Origin: Gemmatimonadota bacterium
GTDB lineage: Bacteria; Gemmatimonadota; Gemmatimonadetes; Gemmatimonadales; Gemmatimonadaceae
Direction: 5' to 3'
Assembly: GCA_040388625.1 (NCBI GenBank)
Contig: JAZKBK010000006.1
Span: 62,001 to 126,000, forward strand
DNA: 64,000 nt
The notes beneath the pieces are model-generated. The model made no database searches. It worked only from the letters and a program-made list of their open reading frames with translations, and had not been told where the DNA came from. A program made the position numbers and the translations under genes. Each line of letters begins with the position of its first letter. The first letter of the stretch is position 1. Positions 37,360-47,102 of this stretch are shown in pieces.

Positions 37360-40300
37360 ATGGAAGGGGCATTCTTGGTCGTCCTGCACGCTCTTGGGCA
37401 GTGCTTAATACGAACCGCGATCACCACGATCAGCCCGCGCGCGGACATGTGCTTCGCGCTCGGCTCCTATCTCACGCGCGAGCGCGGTAATCGGGTTCCA
37501 CGCCGGCAGATCGAGAAGCTCTTCTGGCCTGCCACGCGCGCCGCCGACGCGTCGCACTCGCTCAGTGAGCTGATCCACAAGCTGCGCCGCAAGGGTCTGC
37601 ACATCCAGCGCGACGAGTCCGCCTGCATCTGGCTTCCACGCGACGCCGCCTCGATCGATATCGATCACCTGAGCACGGAAGAGCCAGCCCGGCTCGCAGA
37701 GCGCGACCTGTCGATCCTCCCCGGATATTCACCCCGAGCCTCGTCAGCATTCAATGATTGGGTCGACGAGTGGCGTGACGACTTGCATCTGCGGCTGTTG
37801 AACATCGTGGTTGCGGGGATGACGCGCGCGAGCGCATCGGGCGACTGGCCGGTCACTCTCTCGCTTGCCAACAAGGCGCTGAAACTGGACCCGGAACATC
37901 CATCCGCGCTCCTCGCGCGTGCCCGCGCCGCCGAGCATCTGGCACGCCAGAACCGCGAGTCTCGACAGGCCGCGGTTTCCGGCTCAGCCGCAGAGCCCGC
38001 CGTAGCGCAGTTGCGTGAGAGTGCATCCGCCGCCAAATGGCCCGACCGGAGAACCGTCGCCGCAGCCAGCGATGACACGACGCTTGTTGGACGCACCGAA
38101 TCCATGGAGCGACTCCAGGCGCAGGCAACCCGGACATTCAACGGAAAGGTGAGCTCCGCCTACATCTCCGCGCCGACCGGCGTCGGAAAGAGCCGCCTGA
38201 TCCGTGAATTCTCCGCATGGATGCGCAACAGGAACGCCGTCACCTGCACCGTATCGTGCGGCAACCACGACGCGAAGCGGCCACTCTCGGCATTCGTGCA
38301 GGCAGTACCGCGCCTGCAAACGTTGCCGGGTGCTGCCGGATGCGCACCCAGCACGCTCGCCTGTCTCAACCGTATCACGCACACGTCGGGCGATGACGCA
38401 TCGACCATGGCTTGTGACGAGACACTGTACGAGTCGACGTCGACGCGAGCCGCCGTCGTCGATCTCGTCGAAGCGATTGCGGACGAACAACCCCTGCTGC
38501 TCGTTGTCGAGGATGTACACTGGATCGACTCGGCATCGTGGGCGCTGTTGCGAACGATTGCGACTACCGCGCACGGACCCGTGATGATCGTGTGTACCTC
38601 GCGTGTGAAATGGCGGGATACCGCGTGGGGTGAACCCGACACCTTTGCCATCGAGGAGCTCTCCGCCCTCGATGCAACCGCGGCGCGCGCGCACATGTCA
38701 AATCGACTCGCGAAACGCGGCCGCAGCACGGACGACAGCTTCATCGATTGGTGCGTCCGGACTTCTGGCGGCAATCCGTACTTCATCGAGGAGCTGGTCA
38801 ATTTCTGGATCGCGACCGGTGAGCAGTACACGGCCCCACCTTCACTCATCGCGCTCGTCGAGACGAGGGTCGCCAACCTCAGACCCGACGCACTCCGCGT
38901 GCTCCAGGCTGTCGCCATACTCGGCAAGAACAGTACGGTGGAATTGCTCCAGGAAGTGCTCCAGTTTCCAACGCACGTGCTGTTCTCTGCGATCGAAGCA
39001 CTGAGCGAGGCCAGCATGCTCGCAATTGGAGAGGGTGCAACGGAGCGGGCCGCGTCGGTGCTCTGCCGTCACGACATTGTCCTGCGTGCCGCCACCCGCG
39101 GGCTGTCCGCCCCTGGACGTGCATTGCTCCACCACGCCGCAGCCAGCGCCCTCGAGGCAGTCGCGACCGCGACGCGCTCGGCTGAATTGTTCTGGGACTG
39201 CGCCGACCACTGGCAGAGCGCCGGCCAACCCGATCGTTCGACACTGGCCGCCGTAGCGTGTGCCCGCCATCTCCACGACATGGGGCTGGTCGACGAGGCA
39301 GTGAACCGGTGCAGCACTGCACTTCAGACGTGTCACGGTAACACCAATCGAGCAACTCTGCTCCGTGTCATGGCGCAATCTCAGTACGTGGCTCACGACT
39401 GGGAATCGTTTTGCGAAACGGTCAACCTGGTGCGGTCACTGGAAGGCACGCCCGGTATGCTCGCACCGATCCATGACGACTTGGAATTGTACCATTTGAA
39501 TGCTCAGAGAAGTCTGCATCGCGATTGGCAAGCAGTACTCGAGGCATCGGTGCGGTGTGTCCGGTCGCAGACTGCGGACGCGGTTCATCGCGTCAAGGCC
39601 GCAATAATCGCGCTCAAGATCGGCACAAATCTCGGAGCAATGGGAGCGATGGATGCTGCTTACACGGAGGCAGCAGATCTGGCTCGGTCGCCCGATGTCA
39701 GCGCCATGGACCGCCTGTGTCTTACGATGATTTACAATGCGATTCGCGGGGATCCGCAAATTTGCGCGACGGCTGCCCGTGAACTTCTAGCGCTCGCCGA
39801 GCGGACGCTTGCGCCAATGCACCGACTTCCTGCGATGGTCGATTGCGCGAGCGCCTTAAGACGGTTTGGCGCCGTCGGCGAGGCTGAAGCGGCGTACGAC
39901 GCTGTGTTCACCGCAGCGTCATCTCTTTCTTGCTACGATCAACTTGCGGACGCATGCCACTGGTTAATCGAGATGCATCTCGATTCCGGACGCGTCGATG
40001 TCGCTCGTCAGTGGGTGAAACGCTACTATTCTCTCCGCAGACCCGCCGCTGAGCTGCAACGGCAGCGCCACTTACGACTAGCGATCGCTCGGACGTACTT
40101 GATGCAGTCCAGATGGCAAGCAGTCGCCGATCTCATCGACCCCCCGGGCGAGGAAGCGCTCTGGTGCGACCGGGTATCGATGCTCCGAAGCAGTGCTCTT
40201 GCTGTCAAGATACGCCTCGAGATCGGGCGCAGAACGTCGCGTCGGGCCCTCGGGGACTGGATCGCCATGCTCAGCGAGTTGAATGCTTCGCTACGATCTG

Positions 40301-40536
40301 GAGGCGCGCAGGACTACGAGACGTTTTCTCTTTACTTGGGATATTGCCAACTGAGAAAGACGGCTAGTGCGGCAGAACTGCTTCGGCACTATGTCGACCA
40401 TGAACGACGCGATACAACGCCGCTCGCAGTCGAAATCGTCGAGGAATTGGCGCGGTTGGGTATTATGCCTGCGACGCCAGACGCAGTCTCGGGACTTCCT
40501 GAGTATGTGGAAGCGACTGATGCGATGAGTATCTGA
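37360..40536 (+). CDS. Large SARP/BTAD-like AAA transcriptional regulator with TPR-like repeats
   Basis: 1058 residues. Residues ~45-110 resemble the winged-helix region used by the SARP/BTAD group (RRQIEKLFWPATRAADASHSLSELIHKLRRKG). A tetratrico-like BTAD region follows (to ~210). An ATPase domain runs from ~240 to ~560: phosphate loop APTGVGKSRL (~270) and Walker B LLLVVEDVHWID (~380). The rest looks like helical repeats. Such multidomain activators are abundant in Gemmatimonadota. The start is uncertain; in-frame Met 30 (37447) is possible. The last 74 bases are antisense to the HD-GYP gene. Confidence 0.82.
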   Translation: MEGAFLVVLHALGQCLIRTAITTISPRADMCFALGSYLTRERGNRVPRRQIEKLFWPATRAADASHSLSELIHKLRRKGLHIQRDESACIWLPRDAASIDIDHLSTEEPARLAERDLSILPGYSPRASSAFNDWVDEWRDDLHLRLLNIVVAGMTRASASGDWPVTLSLANKALKLDPEHPSALLARARAAEHLARQNRESRQAAVSGSAAEPAVAQLRESASAAKWPDRRTVAAASDDTTLVGRTESMERLQAQATRTFNGKVSSAYISAPTGVGKSRLIREFSAWMRNRNAVTCTVSCGNHDAKRPLSAFVQAVPRLQTLPGAAGCAPSTLACLNRITHTSGDDASTMACDETLYESTSTRAAVVDLVEAIADEQPLLLVVEDVHWIDSASWALLRTIATTAHGPVMIVCTSRVKWRDTAWGEPDTFAIEELSALDATAARAHMSNRLAKRGRSTDDSFIDWCVRTSGGNPYFIEELVNFWIATGEQYTAPPSLIALVETRVANLRPDALRVLQAVAILGKNSTVELLQEVLQFPTHVLFSAIEALSEASMLAIGEGATERAASVLCRHDIVLRAATRGLSAPGRALLHHAAASALEAVATATRSAELFWDCADHWQSAGQPDRSTLAAVACARHLHDMGLVDEAVNRCSTALQTCHGNTNRATLLRVMAQSQYVAHDWESFCETVNLVRSLEGTPGMLAPIHDDLELYHLNAQRSLHRDWQAVLEASVRCVRSQTADAVHRVKAAIIALKIGTNLGAMGAMDAAYTEAADLARSPDVSAMDRLCLTMIYNAIRGDPQICATAARELLALAERTLAPMHRLPAMVDCASALRRFGAVGEAEAAYDAVFTAASSLSCYDQLADACHWLIEMHLDSGRVDVARQWVKRYYSLRRPAAELQRQRHLRLAIARTYLMQSRWQAVADLIDPPGEEALWCDRVSMLRSSALAVKIRLEIGRRTSRRALGDWIAMLSELNASLRSGGAQDYETFSLYLGYCQLRKTASAAELLRHYVDHERRDTTPLAVEIVEELARLGIMPATPDAVSGLPEYVEATDAMSI

Positions 40537-41788
40537 ATAGCTCGTCGAATCGCCCGCTGCTGAGAAGCGCATCACAGATAGCAGGATCAAATTGCCGGCC
40601 GCGATGTTTCATCAACTCCGATCGTACGGCCGTCGCGTCCAGTGCCTTTCGATACGGCCTGTCAGATGTCATCGCGTCGATGGTATCGGCGAACATGATG
40701 ATGCGCGACGCGAGGGGTATGCGATCACCAGCCAATCCATCAGGATATCCGGTCCCATCCCAGTTCTCGTGGTGGTGGCGTACGGCGGGAACAATGTCGC
40801 GCAGTTGAGACACCTTTGAGACCAGCTCCTCACTCTTGATCGGGTGCGTCTGCATCACTGCGTTCTCCTCGTCAGTGAGCCGACCAGGCTTCAGAAGAAT
40901 CGGCGCGAACACCTCGTGGATCTTACCCACATCGTGCAACAGCGCGGCAATACCGACGCGCTTTGCCAACGTTGGGCGGAGTCCGATGATCTGAGCAATG
41001 ACCTTCGCGTGCTCGGAAACGCGACGTGAGTGACCTGACGTGTACGGATCCCGCGCTTCAATCGCCGCGACCATCAGTTCCAACAGTTCCTGGTTCGCTC
41101 TGTCAAGCTGCAAGTTGACATTGTATAGCTCACGCAACCCAAGAAGCGACACGGCAACGACGAACGCACCAGATGCACCATACTTCGCATAAACCCAGGC
41201 AAGGACGGCGATTACCGGCAGGGCAATCAAGTCGTATGCCAGCGTTCCCAGGTTGTTCTCCGTCCAAACATCCCAGAACCGCCGTCCCTCGCTTAGCGAT
41301 ACGACGCCACTGACGGATAGGCTATTCACGGCTGAGAATGTAAGGAACAAGGCACCGAGCGCGACATACGGGAGCGTTCCGCCATCGAGTACCGAGCTGC
41401 CGCCAAACAGCCCATATGCAAGGATCGCTAGCGAGACCGACAACGTGTGCTGGCAGATATTGAACACGGCGCGCGTCAGCGGGCGACGACGTACAACCTG
41501 TACAACGATTGAAACACACATTACGCCGACCGCAGTTGCCCAGTCTGGCGATATCGCCGCGCTCGCGAGGAACGGCACGAAAGAGACAGATCCTGCGACT
41601 GTGCCGGCGGCGTTGCGCGATAATGTGTGACCCATGAGGTGCGTGATCAACGCAATCACGCTGAGGGTCAACACTGCGCGAATATGGGCGGCGTCAACGG
41701 CAGGCCCATCCCAAATAAGTAGCGCGACTGTAACGCTTGCTAGAAGCGCTATCGCAAAAATGTACGTTTGAACTGGTCGTTTCATCAT
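40463..41788 (-). CDS. Membrane protein with HD-GYP phosphodiesterase domain
   Basis: About 441 residues from ATG 41788 (MM repeated). Seven or so membrane helices (residues ~5-220) form an uncharacterised sensor. The HD-GYP domain has all ligands: GHSRRVSEHA, LLHDVGKI (~284), HPIKSEEL, HHENWDGTGYPDG (~346) and ADTIDAMTSDRPYR. The family hydrolyses cyclic-di-GMP. No GGDEF partner is in the window. Intact motifs argue for an active enzyme. It overlaps the AAA regulator's end tail to tail. Confidence 0.9.
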   Translation of the reverse strand: MMKRPVQTYIFAIALLASVTVALLIWDGPAVDAAHIRAVLTLSVIALITHLMGHTLSRNAAGTVAGSVSFVPFLASAAISPDWATAVGVMCVSIVVQVVRRRPLTRAVFNICQHTLSVSLAILAYGLFGGSSVLDGGTLPYVALGALFLTFSAVNSLSVSGVVSLSEGRRFWDVWTENNLGTLAYDLIALPVIAVLAWVYAKYGASGAFVVAVSLLGLRELYNVNLQLDRANQELLELMVAAIEARDPYTSGHSRRVSEHAKVIAQIIGLRPTLAKRVGIAALLHDVGKIHEVFAPILLKPGRLTDEENAVMQTHPIKSEELVSKVSQLRDIVPAVRHHHENWDGTGYPDGLAGDRIPLASRIIMFADTIDAMTSDRPYRKALDATAVRSELMKHRGRQFDPAICDALLSSGRFDELFRYSSHQSLPHTQEVPRLRLASQA

Positions 41789-41814
41789 ATATACGAGGAC
41801 CCCCGTCCGCGACC

Positions 41815-41880
41815 CTACGCCCAATCTTGCGTTCCGCCGCCCGAAAACATAGCGACAAAAAAAGCTGCAAAGAAACTCAT
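41815..41880 (-). CDS. Possible 21-residue leader ORF upstream of the HD-GYP gene
   Basis: ATG 41880 is preceded by GGGAGGTGA with good spacing. The frame encodes a hydrophobic Phe-rich peptide (starts MSFFAAFFVAMF) and stops at 41815, 27 bases before the HD-GYP ATG. A strong ribosome site on such a short frame is suggestive of a leader peptide or small membrane protein, but chance cannot be excluded. Confidence 0.35.
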   Translation of the reverse strand: MSFFAAFFVAMFSGGGTQDWA

Positions 41881-42055
41881 GTCCGCGTCACCTCCCATCC
41901 GTTTTGTCACGACGCTTGCGCGCGTGCAAACTGCAAAGGTTGGCTCCGCTCGTTCCTACCTAACCTACCGTCTCAACTCCGCTAGGTCGGGGAACGGGGG
42001 TTTTGTTTTGATTAGTCTATAGTTCTTCTCGAGGTAAGCATCAGGTCGCGCATGA

Positions 42056-42820
42056 TTACGCGCCGTACTCCAACCAACGGTTCGTTGCATCCAGCACGGC
42101 GAGTACCGACGCCGTTTCTGCGCTATCACTCACTTCGCACGTTCCAGCAAGCAACCGGACTTCGCGTCCGTGTCGCACCGCAACGCCAACGAAGATGAAC
42201 TTCCTGTCGAACGCTTCAAATACGCGCACACCTTCGAGCCCGAACTGACGGTCCTTCGAGTCAGCGTCTCCAATCGCGAGACATGCTGCACGAGCCGCCA
42301 ACTCCAGACGCGCACGGTCGCCATCGACTCCGCGCGCCTCACCGATGAACGACGTTCCATCCTTGATCAGCGACACGCGACACGACACACCGCGCGCTCT
42401 GGATCCGCGGACTTCCACATCCTCGAAATAGATCCGGCGGCGCGGCCCGTCCAGCCCAGGCGTAGGCGTGTAAACACCCATTCCCTCAGTATCGGCAGCG
42501 CTCCGACTTTTCGGAGGCGCAATTGGCGATGGGGTGGACGTCGGCGGCGGTGCCGGTTTCGGCTGTGGCGGCGGCGCCTCGCTCACCGCTGCTATCGACA
42601 CGCGGCGATGATCGATCCGCAAGCCAAGGTGCGCGAACAGGGCACTCTCGACGTTGCGCACGGTCTGCTTGGCGGGCACCTCGGACGTCGTCAGGATGTG
42701 CACTTCCTGAATCGACCCCTCGCCGTTATCCACGACCCGCACGGACACCACCCCGGGCAAAGTGCGGATCAACTCTTCGGCTTGCTCCCCGAGCCGTGCG
42801 GGCGTCACAAATGTAGTCAC
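42056..42820 (-). CDS. Conserved hypothetical protein with repeated ACT-like/secreted-free two-domain layout
   Basis: 254 residues, no signal peptide or membrane helix. The N-terminal ~75 residues (LIRTLPGVVSVRVVDNGEGSIQEVHIL; TVRNVESALFAHLGLRIDHRRVSIA) resemble a small alpha/beta domain seen in unclassified conserved proteins. A Pro-rich linker (PPPQPKPAPPPTS) joins it to a second alpha/beta part (IYFEDVEVRGSRARGVSCRVSLIKDG...LAARAACLAIGD). I do not recognise the family and cannot state a role. It is upstream of the small leader region of the HD-GYP gene on the same strand. Confidence 0.6.
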   Translation of the reverse strand: MTTFVTPARLGEQAEELIRTLPGVVSVRVVDNGEGSIQEVHILTTSEVPAKQTVRNVESALFAHLGLRIDHRRVSIAAVSEAPPPQPKPAPPPTSTPSPIAPPKSRSAADTEGMGVYTPTPGLDGPRRRIYFEDVEVRGSRARGVSCRVSLIKDGTSFIGEARGVDGDRARLELAARAACLAIGDADSKDRQFGLEGVRVFEAFDRKFIFVGVAVRHGREVRLLAGTCEVSDSAETASVLAVLDATNRWLEYGA

Positions 42821-42908
42821 GCGTTTAAGGAACTAAAGTTTGGCTACGCGAGACGATAGTCGCCCCCGCAGATGCCACCCGACGATAGATGACCCGTAAG
42901 ACACAAGC

Positions 42909-42944
42909 CCGCCAAGAAGGGGAGCTTTCTCCCTCCTTTGGCGG
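42909..42944 (-). terminator. Possible terminator after the sigma54 activator gene
   Basis: Outer arms CCGCCAA (42909-42915) and TTGGCGG (42938-42944), inner arms GGGAG (42920-42924) and CTCCC (42929-42933) around CTTT. On the minus strand it is followed by GCTTGTGTCTT, a weak T-rich tract. It lies just downstream of the stop at 42973. Confidence 0.5.
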
Positions 42945-42972
42945 CCATCACAAACTGTGGCCACATACCGGT

Positions 42973-44550
42973 TTAGGCAATAGTGGCGTAGCCATCCGGA
43001 ATGTCGTAATCACGTAACTTCCGGTACAGCGTCCGCTCACCTATCCCTAGAAGTTCGGCAGCTCGACGCCGATTCCCATCAGTTTCACGCAACGCGGCTT
43101 CGATCGCCCCTCGCTCGATCTCCGCCATGGTCATTCCAGGCGTTATCGTCAAAACATTTGGGGCGGGCGGTGCCGCCGGCTCGAGAGCTGCCATTGCCGG
43201 GGCAAGAGAGCGCGGTTCCACACCTCCGCCAACAGCTGATCCGGCGCCTGCGCTGTTCTCATCCACCCGCCGGCGCAGCTCGTCCAGCTGCAGCCTCAGC
43301 TCGACCAGACTGTGGACGATGAACTCCAGCTCGCGCGCGCCAGCCCCCCCACCCGCTCCGCCTTCACCGCCGCGCATTACCGGTGGTGCTATTCTCACCG
43401 GCAGCAAGCTCGATCTTTCCCGCACCTCTGCCGGTATGTCGGACGCGGTAATCTCCCGGCCCGGAGCCAGCACCACCATGCTCTCGATCAGATTCTTGAG
43501 CTGCCGCACGTTCCCGGGCCACGCATAATCGGCCATGATCTGCATCGCGTCCGCCGAAATGCCGTGGAACGGCCGGTCGTGCTGCGCCGAAAACTGCCGG
43601 ACGAAGCGACGCACGAGTAACGGAATGTCGGCGCGACGCTCTCGCAGCGGCGGTAGATAGATGCTGAGAACGTTGAGCCTGTAGTACAGGTCCGATCTGA
43701 ACCGGCCCTCTTCGACGAGCTGACGTAGTGGCTGATTCGTAGCGGTCACGACGCGCACGTTGACCTTGATCGGCGTCGTTCCTCCGACCCGCGTCACCTC
43801 ACGTTCCTCGATCACGCGCAGCAGCTTGACCTGAGTCGCTGGCGGCACGTCGCCGATCTCGTCGAGGAACAGGGTCCCCGTATCAGCGAGCTCGAAGCGG
43901 CCGATGCGACGCTCGGCAGCGCCGGTGAACGCTCCTTTCTCGTGACCGAACAGCTCGCTCTCGAGCAACGTTTCCGGCAGCGCACCGACGTTGACGGCGA
44001 TGAACGGCCGCGACCGGCGTGGACTCAACTGATGAATTGCACGCGCGACCAGCTCCTTGCCAGTGCCACTCTCGCCCTCGATCAGAACCGTGCTGGACAC
44101 GGGCGCCATCTGCTCCACGCGCACGAGAACTTCACGGATCGCGTCCGACTGTCCCACGAGCCCGGTCGATTCGGCGAGCCGGCGACGCTCGAGCACACGC
44201 TTCACTGCATCGAACAGATCTTCCGCGACTACGGGCTTGGTGTACACGTCCACAAAACCGATCGCACGCAACCGCTCGATCAGTTGCGGGTCGGCGACGT
44301 CGGCGAGACCGATTACCGCAATTCCTTCCCAGAGCTGGTCGCGCACGACCTGGCGCACCGCGGGGTCGGCGATGTTTCCCGTCAGCACGATCAGCTCCGG
44401 CCGCGTGCGACGAATCTCGGTCGCGAGATTGTCCACAGCCGAAACCATCGAGGTGGTGATGCCGGCGGCTTCGAGCAACGCGTTGAGGCGCACCGCGGGC
44501 TCCACGTCGGCGAGCGTGATCACCACGGTCGCACCGCCGCTACGCGCCAT
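42973..44550 (-). CDS. Sigma54-dependent activator with non-canonical receiver domain (NtrC family)
   Basis: About 525 residues from ATG 44550, preceded by GGAG. A receiver-like domain (1-110) keeps the conserved Lys (YTKPV, ~102) but the phospho-acceptor position reads LIVLTGN, Thr where Asp is expected. The AAA+ domain has GESGTGKE (~157), the sigma54-contact loop GAFTGA (~206), DEIGDVP and [12 protein letters not shown]. The C-terminal Fis-type helix-turn-helix ([24 protein letters not shown]) is complete. The activator therefore probably works without phosphorylation. It overlaps moaB by 11 bases and no histidine kinase is close. Confidence 0.93.
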   Translation of the reverse strand: MARSGGATVVITLADVEPAVRLNALLEAAGITTSMVSAVDNLATEIRRTRPELIVLTGNIADPAVRQVVRDQLWEGIAVIGLADVADPQLIERLRAIGFVDVYTKPVVAEDLFDAVKRVLERRRLAESTGLVGQSDAIREVLVRVEQMAPVSSTVLIEGESGTGKELVARAIHQLSPRRSRPFIAVNVGALPETLLESELFGHEKGAFTGAAERRIGRFELADTGTLFLDEIGDVPPATQVKLLRVIEEREVTRVGGTTPIKVNVRVVTATNQPLRQLVEEGRFRSDLYYRLNVLSIYLPPLRERRADIPLLVRRFVRQFSAQHDRPFHGISADAMQIMADYAWPGNVRQLKNLIESMVVLAPGREITASDIPAEVRERSSLLPVRIAPPVMRGGEGGAGGGAGARELEFIVHSLVELRLQLDELRRRVDENSAGAGSAVGGGVEPRSLAPAMAALEPAAPPAPNVLTITPGMTMAEIERGAIEAALRETDGNRRRAAELLGIGERTLYRKLRDYDIPDGYATIA

Positions 44551-45046
44551 CACCGCTCCGATTCTCGGTTGGATGCTCGGTGAAACGCCCACTCAGAATG
44601 TCGCTCGCATGCGACACCACCGGCTCCAGGGTAGCCAGCCCGTCGCGTACGCCGCCCGGCGAGCCGGGAAGGTTCACGATCAACGTTCGTCCGCGCACGC
44701 CGGCGATACCACGCGAAAGCGACGCACGCGGAAAGCGCGTCGCGTGATCGCGTAGCCGCTCACCGAATCCGGGGGCCTCCGCCGATATCACGGCACGTGT
44801 TGCTTCAGGCGTCACGTCACGTTTCGCCAGTCCGGTGCCGCCGGTCGTGACGACGAGGTCGCATGCGCCGCCGTCGCAAACTGCGATCAGGGCGCGCACT
44901 ATCTCGACGGAATCGTCAGCTGTTACGACACGCGATATGACAGTGTCGCCGCGTGCAGCGGCCCACTCCGCGATTGCATCACCCGACAGATCGGCACGCG
45001 TTCCACGGGCAACGGAATCCGAAACAGTGACAATGACGATGTTCAA
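44540..45046 (-). CDS. Molybdenum cofactor biosynthesis protein, MogA/MoaB family
   Basis: 168 residues from TTG 45046, overlapping the gcvT stop as TTGA. The fold signature includes [29 protein letters not shown] and [13 protein letters not shown]. The family adenylylates molybdopterin or scaffolds its synthesis. It complements moeA at 13.1 kb. MoaB and MogA cannot be separated confidently from sequence alone. Confidence 0.9.
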   Translation of the reverse strand: MNIVIVTVSDSVARGTRADLSGDAIAEWAAARGDTVISRVVTADDSVEIVRALIAVCDGGACDLVVTTGGTGLAKRDVTPEATRAVISAEAPGFGERLRDHATRFPRASLSRGIAGVRGRTLIVNLPGSPGGVRDGLATLEPVVSHASDILSGRFTEHPTENRSGDGA

Positions 45047-46134
45047 CGATGCGACGCGTTCTTGTAGAATGGCATCTTCTGCACAACCGCCGGAAGACGC
45101 TTGCCTCTTATCTCGACTTCGAACTCAGTGCCTTCCTTCGCCGCCGCGAGTGGCAGATACGCAGTACCGATCGCAATACCGAGCGTCGGACTCATTGTGC
45201 CGCTCCTCACCTCACCACTCGCCGCGCCGTCGCACGAGACGGGATATCCGTGCCGCGGGAATGCGCGGTCCGGCATCGTGAAACCGATGAGCTTGCGTGG
45301 AATTCCCGCCGCCTTCTGCCGTTCGAGCGCTTCCTTCCCCACAAAGTCACCCTTCTTGAGCTTGACCAGCCAGCCGAGTCCTGCTTCGTACGGCGTGGTG
45401 CCGTCGTCGATGTCGTTGCCATAGAGTGCCATTCCCATCTCGAGACGCAGCGTGTCGCGCGCGCCAAGTCCGGCCGGCGTGACGGAACCCTCGCTCATGA
45501 GCGCGTTCCACATCTCGACTGCACGCGATGCGTCGAAGTAGAGCTCGAAGCCATCCTCGCCTGTGTAACCGGTGCGCGACAGAATGACCCCCGGTACGCC
45601 CGCGACGGTCGCAACCTGAAAATGGTAGTACGCAATATCGTCCAGGTTCACGTCTGTGAATCGCGCCATGACCTCCTGCGCACGGGGCCCCTGAAGTGCG
45701 AGCAACGCGATACGATCGCTCACGTCCTCGATACTGCAATCAAAGCGATCCATGTACGCACTGATGTGCGCGAGATCCTTGTCCTTGTTCGACGCGTTGA
45801 CGACCATCATCAGGTGATCCGGGAACCTGTAGACGAGGCAATCGTCCACGATCGTTCCGCCTTCATTCAGAATCGTGGAGTACTGCGCCTGGCCGACAGC
45901 CAGAGCCGCCACGTCGTTCGTCGTCACGTAATTCGCGAAGTCGATCGCCTGCGGCCCGCGGATCATGAACTCGCCCATGTGGCTCACGTCGAACAGCCCC
46001 ACGTTCTCACGCACGGACTTGTGCTCTGCAGTAATGCCGGCCGGATACTGGACCGGCATCTCGAAGCCCGCGAACGGCACCATCTTGGCGCCGAGCGCTA
46101 TGTGGACGTCGTGTAATGGAGTGCGCTGGCTCAA
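45043..46134 (-). CDS. gcvT: Aminomethyltransferase (glycine cleavage T protein)
   Basis: 363 residues from TTG 46134, which shares TTGA with the argF stop and is preceded by GGAGGAG at good spacing; the longer frame to 46206 lies inside argF. Motifs: [41 protein letters not shown] and [15 protein letters not shown]. It transfers the aminomethyl group of glycine to tetrahydrofolate with the H protein. gcvH and gcvP are not in the window. Confidence 0.95.
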   Translation of the reverse strand: MSQRTPLHDVHIALGAKMVPFAGFEMPVQYPAGITAEHKSVRENVGLFDVSHMGEFMIRGPQAIDFANYVTTNDVAALAVGQAQYSTILNEGGTIVDDCLVYRFPDHLMMVVNASNKDKDLAHISAYMDRFDCSIEDVSDRIALLALQGPRAQEVMARFTDVNLDDIAYYHFQVATVAGVPGVILSRTGYTGEDGFELYFDASRAVEMWNALMSEGSVTPAGLGARDTLRLEMGMALYGNDIDDGTTPYEAGLGWLVKLKKGDFVGKEALERQKAAGIPRKLIGFTMPDRAFPRHGYPVSCDGAASGEVRSGTMSPTLGIAIGTAYLPLAAAKEGTEFEVEIRGKRLPAVVQKMPFYKNASHR

Positions 46135-47048
46135 AGCTTCTCTCCTCCCATGAGTACTGCCATGATCGCCTTCTGAATGTGAAGTCTGTTTTCGGCCTCG
46201 TCCCATACGCGGCTCTGTGGGCCGTCGATTACGTCCGCGGTAACTTCCTCGCCTCTGTGTGCCGGCAGACAGTGCAGAAAGATTGCGTCCTTCGCTGCGC
46301 GGGCCATGAGCGCCGAGTCAACGCAGAATCCGCGGAAGGCTCTCTCGCGTACCGCCTGTTCTTCTTCCTGCCCCATGGATGCCCATACGTCGGTCGTGAC
46401 GACGTCAGCGCCGTTCGCGGCCTCGGCTGGATCGCGCACGACGCTCACCTTCGCGCGCGTCCGTGCACGTGCGATCAGGGCCGCGTCGGGATCGTATCCT
46501 TCCGGACAGGCAAGTGACAGCTCGAAACCGAGTACGTATCCCGCGTTGATCCAGGAGTTCGCCATGTTGTTGCCGTCGCCGATCCATGCAACCTTGCGCC
46601 CCGCGATCCCGCCGAGTTGCTGACGCACCGTGAGGACATCGGCGAGTACCTGGCACGGGTGCAACAGATCCGTGAGGCCATTGATCACAGGAATCGTTGC
46701 GTCCTTCGCGAGCGCCTCGACGTCGGCGTGCGCGAAGGTGCGGATCATTATGCCGTTCACATAACGCGAAAGAACCTTTGCGGTGTCCGAGATCGGCTCG
46801 CCGCGGCCAAGCTGCACGTCACGCGGCGACAGGAACAGCGCATGACCGCCGAGTTGATAGGTCCCGACTTCGAACGACACGCGCGTTCGTGTCGACGCCT
46901 TCATGAAGATCATCGCGAGCGTCTGGCCCGCGAGTGGCTTTTTGGTGTAAGTGCCTGTGCGCATCGAATCCGCCAGCACGAACAACGATTCAAGCTCGGC
47001 GGACGAAAAATCGGGAATGGCGAGAAAGTCGCGGTGTGCTGTGGTCAT
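46131..47048 (-). CDS. argF: Ornithine carbamoyltransferase
   Basis: 305 residues. The carbamoyl phosphate site is STRTRVSFE (residues 52-60) and DLLHPCQVLAD; the ornithine site is MGQEEE and HCLPAHRGEEV. It makes citrulline for arginine synthesis. The order argF-gcvT-moaB is not one I recognise as conserved. The 53-base gap after fabZ holds no obvious promoter. Confidence 0.95.
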   Translation of the reverse strand: MTTAHRDFLAIPDFSSAELESLFVLADSMRTGTYTKKPLAGQTLAMIFMKASTRTRVSFEVGTYQLGGHALFLSPRDVQLGRGEPISDTAKVLSRYVNGIMIRTFAHADVEALAKDATIPVINGLTDLLHPCQVLADVLTVRQQLGGIAGRKVAWIGDGNNMANSWINAGYVLGFELSLACPEGYDPDAALIARARTRAKVSVVRDPAEAANGADVVTTDVWASMGQEEEQAVRERAFRGFCVDSALMARAAKDAIFLHCLPAHRGEEVTADVIDGPQSRVWDEAENRLHIQKAIMAVLMGGEKL

Positions 47049-47102
47049 CGGTCCGAATTGCGGGAAATGTCTACTGGTTCTGCCTCATCAATTCTAGTGG
47101 AC

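Noticed and set aside
45049-46116. 355-residue plus-strand frame
   Set aside because: Mirror of gcvT, whose minus-strand motifs are unambiguous.
45043-47102. Glycine riboswitch upstream of argF-gcvT
   Set aside because: There is no gap of sufficient length before gcvT (4-base overlap), and the 54 bases before argF hold no such fold.
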